The notes: generated from the sequence alone by a model not told the origin. Shown: positions 37,116-46,642, counted from the stretch's first letter. The stretch is 64,000 nucleotides of DNA from Stentor roeselii (GCA_006503475.1 RSEH01000071.1:62001-126000); one strand, 5' to 3'. Program-made: numbers and translations.

Positions 37116-38540
37116 CTACCTGTCTTCTAAACTCAACGACCCAATTAACTCTTCCAGTTTCACAGTCGGCAAAGTCTCATCTTCGGGTGCCGTGAGCGGC
37201 ACCTGCGGGTCTCTATAAAGATTAATTCCTGCTCGCATTTCTGGGTCTTGCTCGAGTTCATCTAAGAACTCGTCGTAGTTCTTGTCGGGCTTTTCGAGGT
37301 CCATTCTTTCGAGCTTGAATGGCCTTTTTCTTCCTGGCCTTTGAAGCTCTGGGTAAACTTTTTTCACTAGGACAACGTCAGGGGTGTTTGAGGAAAGAAC
37401 TTCTACGTCTAGCTGGTTGTTTATCATCACTTGAAGATCGTATCCGAGGACTGAGTCGCCTACTCGAAGGATGTTGCCTAAATGGGTTTTTATACGGAAG
37501 GAATTGTTTGGAACACCGACTCGGTCAGCTCTGGAAACTTCTACATCGATTATTTTTAACTTCTTGTGTGATGGCTTGTTGTCTATTTCCATTTCGGAGG
37601 ACTTGATGAAACGCTCTTCTTCGATGTCAAGTACAACAAATTCAGTTAATTGACTAGACCCAGCATAAGACTTGAAAGGACCTTTCCAGTACCTATCAGT
37701 TAAAATTTCTCCAGCCTGTAAAGTAAAAGGATTAATAATAGAAATAACATTCGACACCTTAAGTACAAGTACCAAAGGTCCAATCCCTCCATGATTAAAC
37801 TCCTTAGGCAATACCAGCAAGTCATTTTTACAAATCGGTACAATTTCAGCAATAAAAGTATATTTGTACTTATAAGTATTATCACTAGCATCATGTGAAA
37901 CCAAAGTCTTGCTATTATTAACCCTGATAGGCACCACAGTATGCAAGAAGTCCACAAACCTTCCAGCATGACTTTTATTAATAAACTCAAAATCAAGTCC
38001 ATTTTCATTTTGCTTAACTTTCGTAACATGGTCATTAGCCTTATGTTTCAAAAGCAGCTGTTCCAAATAAAAAAATGTTCTCTGATGCTCGACCTTCTGC
38101 CTGACCTGCACCTTGGCGACCCAAGTATGAGGAGTGAAGCTTGTCTGGCAGTCCTCGCATTGCAAGTTAGTCACGACGAACTCAGCAACAAAGGTCTGTT
38201 CCAAGGTGGTATTGGTGTAAACTTCTTTCTGAACCGTGACTTTTACCTTCAACCTACGAGAGTGAGGTTCTGTGTACACAAAACCAGCGTCGACTAGTTT
38301 TACCTTGTTCAAGCCTTTGATCTTTTTAAGACAGAGTTGAAGTAGTTCAGGACTTTCTAACTCCAGATGCATCCAAGGAGGTCGAAGGTATCTTCCACAG
38401 TTTCTACAGAAATGGACTATGTTGTCTCTTTGAAGGTCTTGGGTGATGTCTACTTTTGATTTTAAACAGTTCAGACACATGCCTGACGGGTTGTAAGGCA
38501 TTGACGCTCCACAGACACAACATAAGGCAAGTCCTTCCAT
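37116..38540 (-). CDS. NMD3: 60S ribosomal export protein NMD3
   Basis: 474 residues. The N-terminal zinc-binding part has CCVCGASMPYNPSGMCLNCL (7-26), HFCRNCGRYLRPPWMHLE (43-60) and a third LQCEDCQTSF, as in eukaryotic NMD3. The middle (KVKLVDAGFVYTEPHSRRLK, NHGGIGPLVLVLKVS, YWKGPFKSYAGSSQLTEF) matches the eIF5A-like and SH3-like domains. NMD3 loads on pre-60S subunits and recruits Crm1 for export. A C-terminal Leu-rich stretch (LPTVKLEELIGSLSLED) fits a nuclear export signal. The start follows TTCTTTAATATATG. Confidence 0.95.
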   Translation of the reverse strand: MEGLALCCVCGASMPYNPSGMCLNCLKSKVDITQDLQRDNIVHFCRNCGRYLRPPWMHLELESPELLQLCLKKIKGLNKVKLVDAGFVYTEPHSRRLKVKVTVQKEVYTNTTLEQTFVAEFVVTNLQCEDCQTSFTPHTWVAKVQVRQKVEHQRTFFYLEQLLLKHKANDHVTKVKQNENGLDFEFINKSHAGRFVDFLHTVVPIRVNNSKTLVSHDASDNTYKYKYTFIAEIVPICKNDLLVLPKEFNHGGIGPLVLVLKVSNVISIINPFTLQAGEILTDRYWKGPFKSYAGSSQLTEFVVLDIEEERFIKSSEMEIDNKPSHKKLKIIDVEVSRADRVGVPNNSFRIKTHLGNILRVGDSVLGYDLQVMINNQLDVEVLSSNTPDVVLVKKVYPELQRPGRKRPFKLERMDLEKPDKNYDEFLDELEQDPEMRAGINLYRDPQVPLTAPEDETLPTVKLEELIGSLSLEDR

Positions 38541-38574
38541 ATATTAAAGAAAAAAATGAGGGATTTTGAAGATT

Positions 38575-39915
38575 TTAGTTCATGTCGGTCTTTGAGTTCA
38601 AAATACTTACGCCGATGACGCTTTTTCTTTTAGATTCTTTCATTATCATGGAGTCTTTTAATGTTGGAGCTTTTCTTGCTTCGTTGTTTTTTAGTTCGTC
38701 TAAGTTTTCAGCGATTAGACTTACGTCGTTTATCACTCGCACCTTTAAGTTTACTTGTTTCAGCTCGATTATTACGCAGGATAAGTCTTCCATGTGAGCG
38801 TCTTCGTCTTCTATCTTGCTTATCCAGTTTGATCGTCCTTCTTCGCAGGCTAGTTGAGCGATGCAGGTGTTTGAAAATGTGATAAAATCGTCGTCAGGGG
38901 GAATGTCGATACCTTTTACGCAAAATCCTCGGTATGCTTCGATAAAATTTACTAACTCTTGGCTATCAAATGCTTCCCAAAATCCGGATGAACCGAAAAC
39001 TAAAAAAACGTCGTTTTCTGAATCGATTTTCTCGATTTTTAAACCGGGAGTTGAAATAATCCCGCAATTTCGACTCAATGAACTCCCAAGACACCTTGAT
39101 ATTTTCAGGCCAAGAGTATTCCGAGCCGCTTCCCAGACCCGATAAGGTCCAATATGTTGCCCATTGATATCAACAAGTTTCTGCACGCGAGCCCCAGTAA
39201 ATGTGATTCTGGAGAACTCTTCCATATGTTCTGGCCGATGCTCTTCAGTAATTTTTTTACAAATCAAAGATCCGACCCCGTATTTTTTTTCCTTTGAAAG
39301 AGTTGCTTTTATGGCTCTTGTGTCTCCAATATGAGCTGTTGTCATTTCCAATTCATTTATTATTGAAACTACTGCTGAGCTGTATAAGACTTACCATCCA
39401 GAATGAAGAACTTTTTCACTTTTATTGTTCAGCAGAAGATGGTCTAAGTGCTTGAACAGACTAACCAAGAAGTCAGAAGGGCTTTGCTGAGTGTGACTTA
39501 CAGTTAATAATAAAAACTTTTCATAAAAAAACGACTCACATTCCTCAATACAAACTTCAGACACTATATGGCCTGCAGAGCCGAAGCCGTCAAACAAAGC
39601 GACAAGCAAAACACCTTCTTGTTGCCAAATCTGGCAACGGTCTTGACAGGGAGAAGGACTAGTGTCCTTCGGGTTCGACGCCTGAAGCACACAGCTGCTA
39701 GTCCAGAAGGTTCGAGTTTCCAGACTAGCTTTGAATGAAGATATGCTCAGAGGGTCTTCTAGAGACAAGAAGTACTCTTGGAAACCTACGATCTTCTTTG
39801 ATAGGTTTCTTTTTTTTATCTTGCATACCTTGCTTCTGCCGTATCGCTTGTCTTGGCTGAACAAGGTCCGCGCATGGACCAGTCTATATTTCGGCATCGT
39901 TGTGCAGATTCCCAT
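38575..39915 (-). CDS. PP2C-family protein with altered metal site (one 15-nt intron)
   Basis: 441 residues after removal of a 15-nt intron (39380-39394). The joined frame reads HSGCSAVVSIINELEMTTAHIGDTRA, which is PP2C motif SGxTAxxxxI..AxxGDSRA across the splice (quoted in parts: SGCSAVVSII and TTAHIGDTRA). The N-terminus MGICTT is a likely myristoyl/palmitoyl signal. Motif LLVALFDGFGSAG keeps the first metal Asp with Phe for His. EEHRP and RCLGS follow. The usual ASDGLWD reads GSSGFWE, so a metal-binding Asp is lost, and the last motif DN reads DL. Phosphatase activity is thus doubtful; a membrane-bound regulatory PP2C relative is inferred. The ORF part from 39351 alone would miss the N-terminal half. 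Confidence 0.88.
39380..39394 (-). other. 15-nt intron in the PP2C-like gene
   Basis: GTAAGTCTTATACAG, A at position 10. Its removal rebuilds the PP2C motif SGC(T/S)AVV. Confidence 0.95.
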
Positions 39916-39935
39916 GACTAAGATTATTGAAAAGA

Positions 39936-40913
39936 CTAATCAAATCGAATACCTTCAGAACTCAGCTCCGCGACAATAATCTCCCAGTTATTATTTTCAC
40001 AGATTTGCTGAAATTCACTAATAGATTCTGTAGTCACTGCAAAGACACACGTCCCTCCACCACCTCCTCCTGTCATTTTCCCTTTAATCCCACATTTCCA
40101 CGCCTGGTCCACAATAAAACTTAAAGTCTCTCCACAAATATTAATAGCTTTCAGTAAATCATTGTTTATTCTAAGACATTCTTTGAAAGTTTCAAGGTCT
40201 TTACTTTGAATAGACTCAACCAAAGTTTCCGATATTGCTTGTATCGAGGCAAATATATTATCATAGATTTTTGTATATTTTTCTCGGTTTACTCTTACTC
40301 TTTCCACCATTGTTTTCGTGACTTTGGGAACACGAGAATTGACAAGTAGAAGTTTTACAGGGAAATCATTAAGAGGCAAATTTGTGATTTTTCCACTAGT
40401 ATAAGAAATGAGTCCTCCATAAGTGACAACAGTATTATCAATACCTGAAGCTCTTCCATGAATTAAAGTCTCTCCCATAAAGGCAAGTTTATTGATTTCT
40501 TCAAGGGAATCGACTGAAATAGACCTCTAGATAAGTTTTACCAAAAGAACTCCAGCGATACCCACACAAATCGATGCACTTGATCCGAGTCCTGCTCCAG
40601 TTGGCAGTCGAGTAATTACTTCAAAGTCGTAGTTTTTAGCAGGGACTGATGAATTAAGCACTAATAAAGAAAATATTCCTCTCACTGAGACTTCATCTTT
40701 AAAGGACGTCAGACTATCCCATGGCTATGAAGAATTTACAATTGTTTCTGTATTGTTGAAACTTTTAAATGTCACTTGAAATGGGGATTCAGTTACTTTT
40801 AAGTGAACTTCGTTTCGGATTTCAACACTTCCTGCAATTGCTTGAATGCCGTAGACCACTGCATGCTCACCTGTCAGGATTACCTTGCCTGGGACACTGG
40901 CTTTGTATTCCAT
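39936..40913 (-). CDS. MVK: Mevalonate kinase (two 15-nt introns)
   Basis: 315 residues in three exons. The introns are 40725-40739 and 40527-40541, and each removes an in-frame TAG. Joined protein landmarks are SVPGKVILTGEHAVVYG at the N-terminus, PWDSLTSF, the GHMP ATP loop LPTGAGLGSSAS, KLAFMGETLIHGRASGIDN with the catalytic Asp, and KMTGGGGGGTCVFAV near the end. All match mevalonate kinase, which phosphorylates mevalonate at C5 with ATP in the sterol/isoprenoid pathway. It is somewhat shorter than the 390-residue human enzyme. It is transcribed from a spacer with tandem repeats (41004-41185). The presence of the gene implies a mevalonate route. Confidence 0.95.
40527..40541 (-). other. 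15-nt intron 2 of mevalonate kinase
   Basis: GTAAAACTTATCTAG, A at position 10; joins GVLL to RSISVDSLEEINKL in frame. Confidence 0.95.
40725..40739 (-). other. 15-nt intron 1 of mevalonate kinase
   Basis: GTAAATTCTTCATAG; joins NNTETI to PWDSLTSF in frame. Position 10 is T here; the nearest A is at position 12. Confidence 0.95.
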
Positions 40914-40924
40914 TATTTGGGAAT

Positions 40925-41185
40925 GATGAGATTTTTTGATGATATTCTGGAATGATTTTTAGGGATTTTGGTAGATATTTGGAGTTTTTCTAGGTTTTTT
41001 GTGGATTCAATGATAATTTTCAGGGATTTTGGTAAAGATTTGAAGTTTTTTTAGATTTAATGATATTTTTCAGGGATTTTCTTAAAGATTTGAAGTTTTT
41101 TTTAGATTTAATGATATTTTTGAGTGATTTCCTTAAGATTCGAAATTTTTTCTAGGTTGTTTTTTGGATTTAATGATAATTTTAT
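40925..41185. repeat. Tandem ~50-bp repeat upstream of mevalonate kinase
   Basis: Diverged copies of GATTTAATGATATTTTTCAG followed by GGATTTTCTTAAAGATTTGAAG start near 41004, 41054, 41105 and 41167, with a weaker partial copy before 41004. T/G-rich on plus, so A/C-rich on the strand of the gene it precedes. It may be promoter DNA or slippage. Confidence 0.75.
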
Positions 41186-41220
41186 ATTCATTATAAATTT
41201 ATTCAACTCCTTATTATCTA

Positions 41221-41838
41221 TTAAATATCTTTTACATTCAAATCATCTAGAGCTGAGTTCTGCTCAGCTAAATTAACGTCATTATCCACGAACTTTATCT
41301 CAGACATGACTCTTTCATGAACAGGCTTTCGAGCCCTTTTTTTTAAGATGGTCAAGACAATAAAAGCCACTAAAAGCATTAAATCAAATAAAAGACTGAA
41401 GGATATCGTGAAAGCAGACATCCCTGCATAGACCGAGTCAGGACATCCAGTTTCATTCAAAGCGCTTATACCAAAAAAACTCCATCCTGTGTTAGTGATA
41501 AAATATGTTGTGAATAAGCCAAAAGTAACCGTCAAGTTATGAGCCTTTGGAACCAGCTGAAATAAAAGATTAGAATAAATGACCAAAAATGAATAATAAA
41601 AAATCATCTGTCCTAATAAAAAGCAGAAGAGCAAGTCGTCTGACTTTTTACAGTCTTCATATTGAGACTTATGCACAAATAAAAGAACTCCTGTTAATAA
41701 TCCTATGAAAGTCAGTACAAATGTAGGAATCACTGTATAAATAAAAATAATTTCACTGTAGTCTGAAAGAAAAACTTCGAAACTTGACCTTTGAGATGAT
41801 TTCAAGTCACTTGTTTTCAAAGTAGTTATATTTTCCAT
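41221..41838 (-). CDS. Four-helix membrane protein, unknown
   Basis: 205 residues. About 30 N-terminal residues are polar, then hydrophobic segments lie near 33-56 (IIFIYTVIPTFVLTFIGLLT), 68-92, 103-122 and 138-165. A charged tail follows (KKRARKPVHERVMSE and acidic end). Two Cys and an NLT/NET sequon lie in loops, so part of the protein may face outside. I do not recognise the family; the layout recalls small ciliate multi-pass proteins. The start context is TCATTTTAATTTAATGG-like AT-rich DNA. The gene lies 16 bp from the stop of the next minus-strand gene. Confidence 0.65.
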   Translation of the reverse strand: MENITTLKTSDLKSSQRSSFEVFLSDYSEIIFIYTVIPTFVLTFIGLLTGVLLFVHKSQYEDCKKSDDLLFCFLLGQMIFYYSFLVIYSNLLFQLVPKAHNLTVTFGLFTTYFITNTGWSFFGISALNETGCPDSVYAGMSAFTISFSLLFDLMLLVAFIVLTILKKRARKPVHERVMSEIKFVDNDVNLAEQNSALDDLNVKDI

Positions 41839-41854
41839 TAAATTAATAAGAAAA

Positions 41855-42700
41855 TTAAATCACTATGCAAGGCCCACAACATGTTTCTCTATTTTGTCGA
41901 TTAGGTCTTATCAAACTTTTGAACTGTCCAGAGTCCACATCATGAAAAAGTTCCAAGCTTTGAATCAAGTCATTATAAATAATTCCAGAAACATTCGTCT
42001 CTAACAATCCTTTTTTAATCTCATTGATTTTTTTTTCAAGTAAAGAAATTTTATCCTTTTGTCCCAAAAAGATCTTAACCTCGATTTTCGCTTCAAACTC
42101 TTCATTTTTCTTTTCAATGATTTTTTCTATTTCACTTGTTTTCAGCTGATCTAGTCCTTCATTAGAAAGTTCTTTAAAAAATATTGAAAAGGTTTCCAAG
42201 ATCCTTACCTTGACCCCTTCGTTGACAGTGATTTTCACCTCTGCAATCGATGTGATTGAAATTTCAAATGAAGAGCTTTCAAGAGTATTCAGCCTTGCTT
42301 CAGACTCTGAGACTTTAACATCAACTGAAACTGGACCAAGAGAACTGCGAGTTTTAATCAATCGAAATGAAATCCTTGAAGGTTCTGATGAGCGATACGA
42401 TACTGAATTCAAATAAGAAGTAGTTTCTTTTAACTCCTGCTCTTGTTTCAGGTACCTCGTTGTATAAGAAATGTCCTGCTTGTTGTAAGAAAGAATAGCC
42501 TCAGCTGCTTTAGAAGAAAATCGAGAAATGTTGAAATCAGACTCAATTAAAATCATTTCTAAAATTTTTTTCCCTTCATTATCAGAGGATAAGAAATAAG
42601 CAGCAGAAGGTATCGGGCCTCTTCCGTAGTAGTTTTCACAATTTGACTTAATCAAATTCGCTATTTGATTTTTTTTTGACTTGCTAACTTTTTCGTCCAT
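41855..42700 (-). CDS. Hypothetical protein with C-terminal CaaX box
   Basis: 281 residues. The first 90 or so are helical (NLIKSNCENYYGRGPIPSAAYFL). The middle resembles a stretch of beta-sandwich with SSFEISITSIAEVKITVNEG. The last third is coiled (KISLLEKKINEIKKGLLETN). The C-terminus ETCCGPCIVI ends in CIVI, a CaaX prenylation motif, with three more Cys nearby suitable for palmitoylation. Membrane anchoring by lipid is therefore likely. No enzymatic motif is visible. The family is not recognised. Stop and start lie close to neighbours on the same strand (16 bp and 22 bp). Confidence 0.7.
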   Translation of the reverse strand: MDEKVSKSKKNQIANLIKSNCENYYGRGPIPSAAYFLSSDNEGKKILEMILIESDFNISRFSSKAAEAILSYNKQDISYTTRYLKQEQELKETTSYLNSVSYRSSEPSRISFRLIKTRSSLGPVSVDVKVSESEARLNTLESSSFEISITSIAEVKITVNEGVKVRILETFSIFFKELSNEGLDQLKTSEIEKIIEKKNEEFEAKIEVKIFLGQKDKISLLEKKINEIKKGLLETNVSGIIYNDLIQSLELFHDVDSGQFKSLIRPNRQNRETCCGPCIVI

Positions 42701-42722
42701 GTATTATTAAGGCATAAAGTGA

Positions 42723-42953
42723 TTATTTACTCATCATTCCACCTTGCATAAACTTGGTAAGAATAGTAGTAGCTTCATTAAACTTCATGACACATCTATC
42801 CAAACAAACCTCTTCAGACCTCGAAACCTTTTCATTTCCATTGGCAGGAATGCATTTTTTACTACAGACCTTATGCAGCCTAATCACTTCTTACTCTTGT
42901 ATCTGTTGCTGCATGAGTTTAGTAAACTGAACAGCTTCAGAAGAGTTATTCAT
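42723..42953 (-). CDS. Small TIM chaperone (Tim8/9/10/13 family; one 15-nt intron)
   Basis: 71 residues in two exons joined over a 15-nt intron (42880-42894). No single reading frame covers it, so it is easily missed. The product has the twin CX3C signature CSKKC...CLDRC with 15 residues between, and the helices QFTKLMQQQIQELHKV and RCVMKFNEATTILTKFM on either side. Small TIMs form hexameric chaperones in the mitochondrial intermembrane space that carry carrier proteins and beta-barrel precursors to TIM22 or SAM. The exact subunit cannot be decided. Start ATG at 42953 follows GGTAATATAAATG. It fits between two minus-strand genes with 22 and 12 bp gaps. Confidence 0.9.
42880..42894 (-). other. 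15-nt intron in the small TIM gene
   Basis: GTAAGAAGTGATTAG; A at position 11 rather than 10. Removal joins QQQIQE to LHKVCSKKC. Confidence 0.93.
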
Positions 42954-42965
42954 TTATATTACCCT

Positions 42966-44102
42966 TTACCTCTCACTACTAGGAGACCTGCAAAAGGCAA
43001 GTCCTTGATCACCTCTTGGGTCTTCTGAACAATCCTCTCTAATCCAAGGATCATCAAGAACTTGAAGTGCAGAAGGTCTTTTTAAAGGATTGAAAGAAAG
43101 CATCTTTAATAAAAGACACTTTGCTTGAGGTGGGACTGAATCTGGAATTTCTTTCACCCCGTCTAAGATCTTGCCGAAGAGGTCCTGGTCAGCGAGTGCC
43201 TTGAAAGGAAAGACTCCAGAGACCATAACATAAAGAACGACTCCAAGAGCCCAGATGTCGGCGGGTTGTGTCAGATGTTCTTTTCTCATAACTATTTCAG
43301 GAGACATGTAGTTTGGAGTACCACAAAAAGCTTTGCTTTTTTCATCTTGACTTGAAAAACCGAAGTCTATCAACTTTACAATTAGATTTGGGTTTATCAA
43401 GATGTTGTCCAGCTTTATGTCACGATGAGAGATCTTATTTGAATGAAGGTAAAAAATTGATGAGGCTAACTGTTTGAATACTTTTCTGGCGTCTGACTCT
43501 TGAATACGCTTACCTGCCCGGGTTTTTAGGAAGTGGGATAGAGACATTCCTTTGAAGTACTCTAGGACGATGTGCACTTGCTTTGAAGACTTTAGGGCTT
43601 CGGACATCTGGATTATACCTGGGTGGTCTAGTTTCTTCATTATTTGAATTTCCCGCCTGAGGTTATTTCGCTTGTGTGGCTCTTTTAGCTTTTCTTTAGA
43701 GTAAGATTTTATTGCGTATTTTTTGTTTTCTGTTAGGTTTGTTGCTATTCGCACTACTGCGTAGGCACCTGAACCTAGCACTCGGCCTAACTCGTAATTC
43801 CCTGTGTCTGAAGTTGTTATGTCGTTTAGATCTGATGTTGGAGAACCCCCTGAATGTTTGCAACCTCGAGGACGTATTGAGAAGAGGGTTTGGAAGACTT
43901 TTGAAGACTTCTTCACCTGGAGAGGACTTCTAGTCTGCTGATGAACTTCAGTAATTCCTTGAAAAATATTTTTTTTCGAAGGCCGAACCGCATTAGTAAT
44001 CGGCGAGAACGGTATTCTATTATTCGGTGTCTGAGGGTCTAACTTCGACTTCAACGTAAGCGGAGTAAAAGTCTTCACAATTCTATTTGAATCAGTTTTC
44101 AT
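42966..44102 (-). CDS. Serine/threonine protein kinase, CAMK-like
   Basis: 378 residues. Residues 1-95 are a basic, disordered N-terminus. The kinase domain spans about 98-355 with the Gly-rich loop LGSGAYAVV, catalytic Lys in KYAIKSYSK, HRDIKLDN, DFGFSS and the SPEIV motif preceded by CGTPNYM. All catalytic residues are present. The LDHPGIIQMSEALKS and CGTPNYMSPEIV segments point to the CAMK/CAMKL (MARK/NIM1-like) group. No obvious calmodulin-binding helix or KA1/UBA domain follows, and the end (SEDPRGDQGLAFCRSPSSER) is short. Substrate unknown. It is divergent to the zinc-finger gene with 126 bp between starts. Confidence 0.9.
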   Translation of the reverse strand: MKTDSNRIVKTFTPLTLKSKLDPQTPNNRIPFSPITNAVRPSKKNIFQGITEVHQQTRSPLQVKKSSKVFQTLFSIRPRGCKHSGGSPTSDLNDITTSDTGNYELGRVLGSGAYAVVRIATNLTENKKYAIKSYSKEKLKEPHKRNNLRREIQIMKKLDHPGIIQMSEALKSSKQVHIVLEYFKGMSLSHFLKTRAGKRIQESDARKVFKQLASSIFYLHSNKISHRDIKLDNILINPNLIVKLIDFGFSSQDEKSKAFCGTPNYMSPEIVMRKEHLTQPADIWALGVVLYVMVSGVFPFKALADQDLFGKILDGVKEIPDSVPPQAKCLLLKMLSFNPLKRPSALQVLDDPWIREDCSEDPRGDQGLAFCRSPSSER

Positions 44103-44228
44103 ATTTAAAACTCCTCCTCAGGAAACAAAAATTCTAAATAACCTGAGTAATCCTAAAAATTCCAAATCCAAATAAAAACCCTGAAGTTTTCACCTTCTTA
44201 AAAACCCACTTTTGTTGACTGAATAAAA

Positions 44229-45032
44229 ATGAACAAAGAGTGCCAAGTCTGCTTCACACAAGAAAAATCAAAACTACTTAAATGCGATCGTTGCAACAAA
44301 CAAGTCTGCAAATTTTGCAAACCGACTTCTGAACATCTTTGCCTTTCATGCATTCGTTCTCAGATCCGAGAAGAGGTAATCGCTGAGTCAATGTCTAAAA
44401 AGCGTTCACTTGAAAAGCAGTTGTTAGAACTAATGGACTCTGCTCAGCACACTCAATTAGAACTTGAATGCTTGTCAGATAAACACTTCGAACTGGAGAA
44501 TTATTTGAAGTCGTCATTGATCTCTCATTTGGAAAAAGTGAATAACTTGCAAGTTGCAATTGAAAAAGCGAAAAAAGACGTGATTCCTTATTCGACTATT
44601 GATAATTTAGAACTTGTTGTTGATGGGATTAGGAAAAGTGAAAAGGAAAAGAAGGGAAAACTTCAGGAATTAAGTGATTTGTTAGAAGCTGAAGAAATTA
44701 AGATTAATTCGCAGAGGGAACTGGAAAGTTTGAGTGAAGATAGGATTAAAGACTTGAAGTATCTCAGTAGTAATTGTGTTCCTTATGAAGATATCAGGGG
44801 AATGGTCTGTGAAAGTTGCTCGAAAGGTATTAAGGGAAGGTTTAGGGATATGATTGTCAATGGGAATTCAGGCAATGAAAGTATTATGAAAAGTTTGATT
44901 AGTCTTAAAGGTGAAAGTTGCAGGGATAGCACGGCTTCACTTAAGACTATGCCTACTAGAAGAAGTAATGTTAAGATTGACAAAAAGGATAATAAAAATC
45001 AGGTTGAAGCTTGTAATTGTACCAGTTTTTAA
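44229..45032 (+). CDS. Zinc-finger coiled-coil protein
   Basis: 267 residues. Eight Cys in four CxxC pairs (5/8, 19/22, 27/30, 38/41: CQVC, CDRC, CKFC, CLSC) form a two-zinc cross-brace module of FYVE/B-box/RING style, though the Cys/His order does not fit one family well. A coiled coil follows (about 60-215). The C-terminus is EACNCTSF, a possible CaaX-like prenylation box (CTSF). An E3 ligase or membrane-associated scaffold is possible; I do not assign one. The leader is A/C-rich. The start context is GACTGAATAAAAATG. Confidence 0.7.
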   Translation: MNKECQVCFTQEKSKLLKCDRCNKQVCKFCKPTSEHLCLSCIRSQIREEVIAESMSKKRSLEKQLLELMDSAQHTQLELECLSDKHFELENYLKSSLISHLEKVNNLQVAIEKAKKDVIPYSTIDNLELVVDGIRKSEKEKKGKLQELSDLLEAEEIKINSQRELESLSEDRIKDLKYLSSNCVPYEDIRGMVCESCSKGIKGRFRDMIVNGNSGNESIMKSLISLKGESCRDSTASLKTMPTRRSNVKIDKKDNKNQVEACNCTSF

Positions 45033-45269
45033 TTAATTTTAGCAACTATTATGATTTAGGTATGATAGGGTTTTATCTGATTTAATAAAGGGATAATGAA
45101 ATTCCAGCTGAATTGATATTCAGATTTTCTATTATATAAAAATGAAAAAGCTATTAATCTTGTTTATAACATCTTCCTTCAATTTTTTAACCATGCACCC
45201 CTGAACCCAAATAAAAACACTTTACCCTTCAAAGTAAATTTTCAAAAATCAACCCAAACATCTCCTAAA

Positions 45270-46580
45270 CTACTTAACTATCAAATACTCACTCATATCA
45301 ATATCTCCTTTCAAGTCAATTTGTTCAATTTCACTTTCAACTTTCCCTCTCTTGAAATTTCTAACTCCATGTCCAAAATGTTCATAAAGAGCAGCATACA
45401 TTAAAATAGCCAGAGAACCTAAAACCATTCCAACTTCAAAATTCATTAGTTCCCTAAAAATCGAAGTAAAGCTTTTAATAATGATTTTTCCGAAGTAAAG
45501 AGCTGCATAAGAAAGTGAACAAACCCTATCAGTCAAAACTCCTTTTTCAACATGAGTGAGTTCCTCGACAGTGCTTTTAATCATGTCAGGAAGGGCTGAA
45601 ACTGTAACAAAAACCAGGCCGACTTGACTTATCACTGGAGAAATAATTGCAATGATCTGAGTATTTTTTCCCTTATTGGAGTAAACAAGCATCAGGAAAA
45701 GTAGAGATAAGGACTGAAAAACTAAACCGAAAACGATAAAGGCCTTATTTTGAACGGGACGTAAGTGTTTGTAAACGAAATAAAGACATAGCGGAAAAGT
45801 TATCAGCATTGAAAGAACGATAAAGCCGTCTGTGATGATATTCAGCAGGTCGAAAGCTTCAAAGGTAATTAAGTAAATATAAGAAGCAACTCCAAGAGTA
45901 ATCGAAAATGAATAAAAATTCATTCTAAAGAACTACTTAAAAAATACCCTCACTTTGTATATTTCCCCCCAAAGTCTCCAATCATAAGTATCTACTTCTT
46001 CATGTTCTTTTGAAAGTCTTTGCTGTACAGTATGAGAAGTAAAAACAAAAAGAACTATAATAAATAAGTAGAATATGAATAAATTCACATTACTATCAAA
46101 AGCGTAATTAAACAATGAGCCGAAGACCAAGCTGACTTCAAAGACCAAGAACTGTAGTCCAAAATAAAACCCGACTTCCAGGTTCTGTATGTAAATTATT
46201 GACAGAATCGTTGTAAGAATATTCAATTTACAGACATTTTGAACAATCAAGATCACAAACCCGACAACTGCTGCTAAAAATCCATCATTCACAATGAAAA
46301 TGCTAGAAATCAAAAAACATCCTGCCTGTTTAACTCTTACCAAAGCTAGAGAGTTTTTAAAGAAGTATCCTTTTCTTCCTTCTGATTTGAACTTCTCTGT
46401 ATAAATAATCGCTATCGTGATTATGATAAAAGATAACACATCGATGATGAAAGAAGATTTTTCCTTTTGTTCTATATCGGAACTAGTGGAATCATGGAAA
46501 ATATTTGACTGCATTCCGAATAAGATTGACTGAAGTGAGACTGATACCAGAATGATTTTGAAAGGAAAATGAGTCTCCAT
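45270..46580 (-). CDS. MFS-like multi-pass transporter (one 15-nt intron)
   Basis: 431 residues after removal of a 15-nt intron (45933-45947) that otherwise ends the frame. The joined sequence reads YKVRFFRMNFYSF. Each exon encodes about six hydrophobic helices (the first ending in a loop with VDTYDWRLWGEIYKV, the second beginning SITLGVASYIYLITF), so the whole looks like a 12-helix major-facilitator-type permease cut at the central loop. No signature motif is strong, so the family and substrate are uncertain; it could be a nucleoside, sugar or drug permease relative. Alternatively two separate six-helix proteins are possible, but the in-frame 15-nt GT..AG match argues for one gene. Confidence 0.72.
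45933..45947 (-). other. 15-nt intron in the MFS-like gene
   Basis: GTATTTTTTAAGTAG, A at position 10; joins two six-helix halves in frame. Confidence 0.82.
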
Positions 46581-46642
46581 TTATATTGAAAGATAAGAGA
46601 ATAGGTTGATTTCTAGAAAATTGAATGAACTTCTAAGCTAAA

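Noticed and set aside
37941-38297. Plus-strand frame of 118 codons
   Set aside because: Antisense of NMD3, which is clearly conserved.
45142-45204. Short frame MKKLLILFITSSFNFL
   Set aside because: Signal-peptide-like but only 20 codons, in a spacer, with no continuation or 15-nt intron that extends it.
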